The notes under the pieces were generated by a model. It was not told where the DNA came from, searched no databases, and was given only the letters and a program-made list of their open reading frames with translations. A stretch of 7,650 bases of DNA from JBIOHJ01 sp044448905 (GTDB lineage: Bacteria; Bacteroidota; Bacteroidia; AKYH767-A; OLB10). Of the stretch, positions 6,294 through 7,650 are shown one piece after another. The position numbers were made by a program, and so were the translations under genes. The DNA lies in assembly GCA_044448905.1 (NCBI GenBank), contig JBIOHJ010000142.1, positions 1 through 7,650 of the forward strand, given 5' to 3'. The first letter of the stretch is position 1, and each line of letters begins with the position of its first letter.

Positions 6294-7040
6294 TTATTTC
6301 AACCGGAAAAGTTTTTCAATTTTCAAAACATCCTCAGGCGTATCCACCGCATGATTACTATACCGTGTAACAACGGTATTTATTTTATACCCGTTTTCAA
6401 GCCAGCGCAATTGTTCCAATGATTCGGCTTTTTCGCGTGGGCTTTGTTTGAGCCGGGAAATTTTTAAAAGTACATCAGTGCGATAACCGTAAATACCTAT
6501 GTGCTTGTAAAAAATATTTTTTTTAAGATCAATTGCTTTTGAAACCGGTATTACTGCACGGCTGAAATTAATTGCTTTTCCTTTTTTGCTGCGAACAACT
6601 TTAGGGATATTCGGGTTCAATAATTCATCCTTGCTGCCTATTCTTTTTATCAGTGTTGCAATCTGAGTTTCTCTTTTTTTAAAAGCACCCGCAAGCTGAT
6701 CAATTTGTTTGGGATGAATAAAAGGCTCGTCTCCCTGTACGTTTATTACAACATCAAAATTCTTTTTTTTCCGAATCACTTCTGCACACCTGTCGGTTCC
6801 GCTTTTGTGCTTTGCTGAAGTCATCACCACATTGCCGCCAAAAGATTTTACATGATTAAAAATTCTTTTATCATCGGTGGCGACAATAATTTCTGAAAGT
6901 AATTTTGATTTTTGAGCCTGTCGGTACACCCGCTCAATCATGCTAACGCTGCCGATTAATGCAAGCGGTTTTCCGGGAAAGCGTGTGGAAGCAAACCGTG
7001 CCGGGATAATTCCCAGCACTGCATTATTTTTTTTCTTCAA
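6294..7040 (-). CDS. kdsB: 3-deoxy-manno-octulosonate cytidylyltransferase (CMP-Kdo synthetase)
   Basis: A cytoplasmic enzyme that activates Kdo with CTP to give CMP-Kdo and pyrophosphate, the donor for the inner core of lipopolysaccharide. It has 248 residues, the same as E. coli KdsB. Visible motifs are the nucleotide-binding loop IIPARFASTRFPGKPL (11-26), IIVATDD (51-57), SGTDR (80-84), VINVQGDEP (98-106), FYKHIGIYGYR (177-187), EKAESLEQLRWLENGYKI (203-220) and AVDTPEDV (231-238). The start is uncertain. TTG at 7040 gives MKKKNNAVLGIIPAR and overlaps the upstream gene by 17 nt. GTG at 7019 would give MLGIIPAR, 4 nt after the upstream stop. No in-frame ATG exists near either site. The protein is strikingly Lys-rich. 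It sits between a small secreted protein and the SPOR gene in one apparent operon. Confidence 0.96.
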   Translation of the reverse strand: MKKKNNAVLGIIPARFASTRFPGKPLALIGSVSMIERVYRQAQKSKLLSEIIVATDDKRIFNHVKSFGGNVVMTSAKHKSGTDRCAEVIRKKKNFDVVINVQGDEPFIHPKQIDQLAGAFKKRETQIATLIKRIGSKDELLNPNIPKVVRSKKGKAINFSRAVIPVSKAIDLKKNIFYKHIGIYGYRTDVLLKISRLKQSPREKAESLEQLRWLENGYKINTVVTRYSNHAVDTPEDVLKIEKLFRLK

Positions 7041-7479
7041 TATTTCGGTTGCCGGAAGTTCGCATCAATGTTCGCGATAAACCATAACTGATAATCTGCA
7101 ATTCATGTGCCGGATTATCGCTTATTACATTTAAGCTGTTGTAAAGTTTGGTCCACATATATTCAGGCGCATCAATGGAGGGAATGCAAAAATATTCCGG
7201 AGGCCCGTTCTTTTTCGTATAAATCATAATCACAGCGCAGGGTTCGGTTTCATCACTACGATAAAGCCCTTTGAACGCAAGCACACGGTCGGGCTCTTCA
7301 TATTTTCCAAAATCCATTATATGATACCCGCTTTTCATGGGAAGTTTTGTTTGCAGCTGAATTTTATATCCCACCGATCCGTAGGTGTATTCATCATCGG
7401 TTGTTGGGGCAACGTGCTGCGCATACAAAAAGGAAGAGCTGAAAATAAACGCTATAAGTTGGAAGATTATTTTTTTCAT
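7024..7479 (-). CDS. Small secreted protein of unknown function
   Basis: A 151-residue exported protein I cannot assign to a named family. Residues 1-20 form a clear signal peptide (MKKIIFQLIAFIFSSSFLYA|Q). No lipoprotein cysteine follows and there is no second membrane segment. The mature part has mixed alpha/beta character with EYTYGSVGYKIQLQTKLPMK (30-49), GYHIMDFGKYEE (51-62), a strand-like CAVIMIYTKKNG (81-92) and a C-terminal LQIISYGLSRTLMR (127-140). It has two cysteines in the mature part (81 and 98), which could form a disulfide. I chose the ATG at 7479 because it begins the signal peptide. The frame stays open upstream, but that sequence overlaps the end of another gene in a better frame. 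Its 3' end overlaps the apparent TTG start of kdsB by 17 nt, so the two are probably co-expressed. Confidence 0.75.
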   Translation of the reverse strand: MKKIIFQLIAFIFSSSFLYAQHVAPTTDDEYTYGSVGYKIQLQTKLPMKSGYHIMDFGKYEEPDRVLAFKGLYRSDETEPCAVIMIYTKKNGPPEYFCIPSIDAPEYMWTKLYNSLNVISDNPAHELQIISYGLSRTLMRTSGNRNIEEKK

Positions 7480-7500
7480 ATAAAATATTTTCTGATGGTC

Positions 7501-7508
7501 GCAAATTA
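7501..7508 (-). promoter_or_regulatory. Weak promoter-like element before the small secreted protein gene
   Basis: On the minus strand this reads TAATTTGC, one base short of the TAnnTTTG consensus (TA-A-TTTG). It lies 21 nt before the ATG at 7479, in the 58-nt gap after the partial gene at the right edge. The position is right but the match is imperfect and no -33 box is evident. Confidence 0.25.
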
Positions 7509-7537
7509 CTTTAACACACATGAATAAAGCATGTAGT

Positions 7538-7650
7538 TCAGGACGGGCATTTTTTCTTTTTCTTAAGCCCCTTATAAAACTTGCCCTTATAGCCTGAGTT
7601 TCCGTAACCTGTGCTGCTGTAATAAACACCCGGATTGTAAATAAGCGTAA
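7538..7650 (-). CDS. 3' end of a gene cut by the window edge (Gly/Tyr-rich, Lys-rich tail)
   Basis: On the minus strand, in the frame of codons starting at 7648, 36 sense codons run to a TGA at 7540-7538. They encode a tail beginning TLIYNPGVYYSSTGYGNSGY and ending GLKKKKKCPS. The Gly/Tyr/Ser-rich composition and terminal lysine run look like a natural protein C-terminus, better than the two other frames: one stops early, and the other is a long open frame of unremarkable composition running into the signal peptide of the next gene. The 58-nt spacing to the next ATG is ordinary. I cannot identify the family from this fragment. Confidence 0.5.
   Translation of the reverse strand, partial: TLIYNPGVYYSSTGYGNSGYKGKFYKGLKKKKKCPS

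Noticed and set aside
7022..7024. ATG overlapping the upstream stop (TAATG) as the kdsB start.
   Set aside because: It is out of frame with the conserved IIPAR motif, so it could be used only if the A8 tract contained an indel.
7518..7534. Inverted repeat ACATG/CATGT as a terminator of the right-edge gene.
   Set aside because: The stem is only 5 bp with little G-C and no T-run follows on the minus strand.
7480..7629. A 50-residue N-terminal extension of the small secreted protein, starting near 7629.
   Set aside because: It would bury the clear signal peptide (starting at 7479) inside the protein, and the DNA is better read in another frame as the end of a neighbouring gene.

Overview
The window looks like chromosomal DNA from a member of the Bacteroidota. 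The DNA is AT-rich and no purine-rich Shine-Dalgarno sequence is obvious before any start. TAnnTTTG-like promoter cores sit just upstream of several genes. Signal peptides end in the ...S/A|Q pattern common in this phylum. Several families seen here (DUF4286, and the HU-CCDC81/SPOR architecture) are, to my knowledge, largely Bacteroidota families. I cannot name a genus.

Layout. On the left, a minus-strand DUF2461 gene (16-672) is divergent from a plus-strand cluster: serS (804-2093), a secreted TPR protein (2086-3987), a DUF4286 protein (4031-4333) and a secreted DUF1571 protein with an embedded LysM domain (4363-5205). These four genes are tightly packed and may form one transcription unit. 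They meet a minus-strand cluster that reads right to left: a small secreted protein of unknown function (7024-7479), kdsB (6294-7040) and a membrane protein with an HU-like N-terminus and a SPOR C-terminus (5237-6229). A weak hairpin lies in the 31-nt convergent gap. The right edge carries the last 36 codons of another minus-strand gene (7538-7650). No stretch of more than 300 bases lacks a gene; the largest gap is 673-803, with two candidate promoters and a heptamer repeat. I saw no tRNA, rRNA, CRISPR array, transposase or prophage gene.

How the genes relate. serS is translation housekeeping and kdsB is lipopolysaccharide-core biosynthesis. Most of the rest point to the cell envelope: a periplasmic or outer-membrane TPR protein, a LolA-like/LysM protein, a SPOR protein expected to bind septal glycan, and a small exported protein. 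This is mostly ordinary core genome, and I found no convincing new multi-gene system. The points worth a second look are a dispersed-type CACAGAG inverted repeat that appears to have been absorbed into the TPR gene's signal-peptide region, 7-bp tandem repeats in two intergenic regions, a LysM domain inserted inside a DUF1571 domain, an HU-TM-SPOR protein that could connect DNA to the division septum, and frequent apparent TTG starts.
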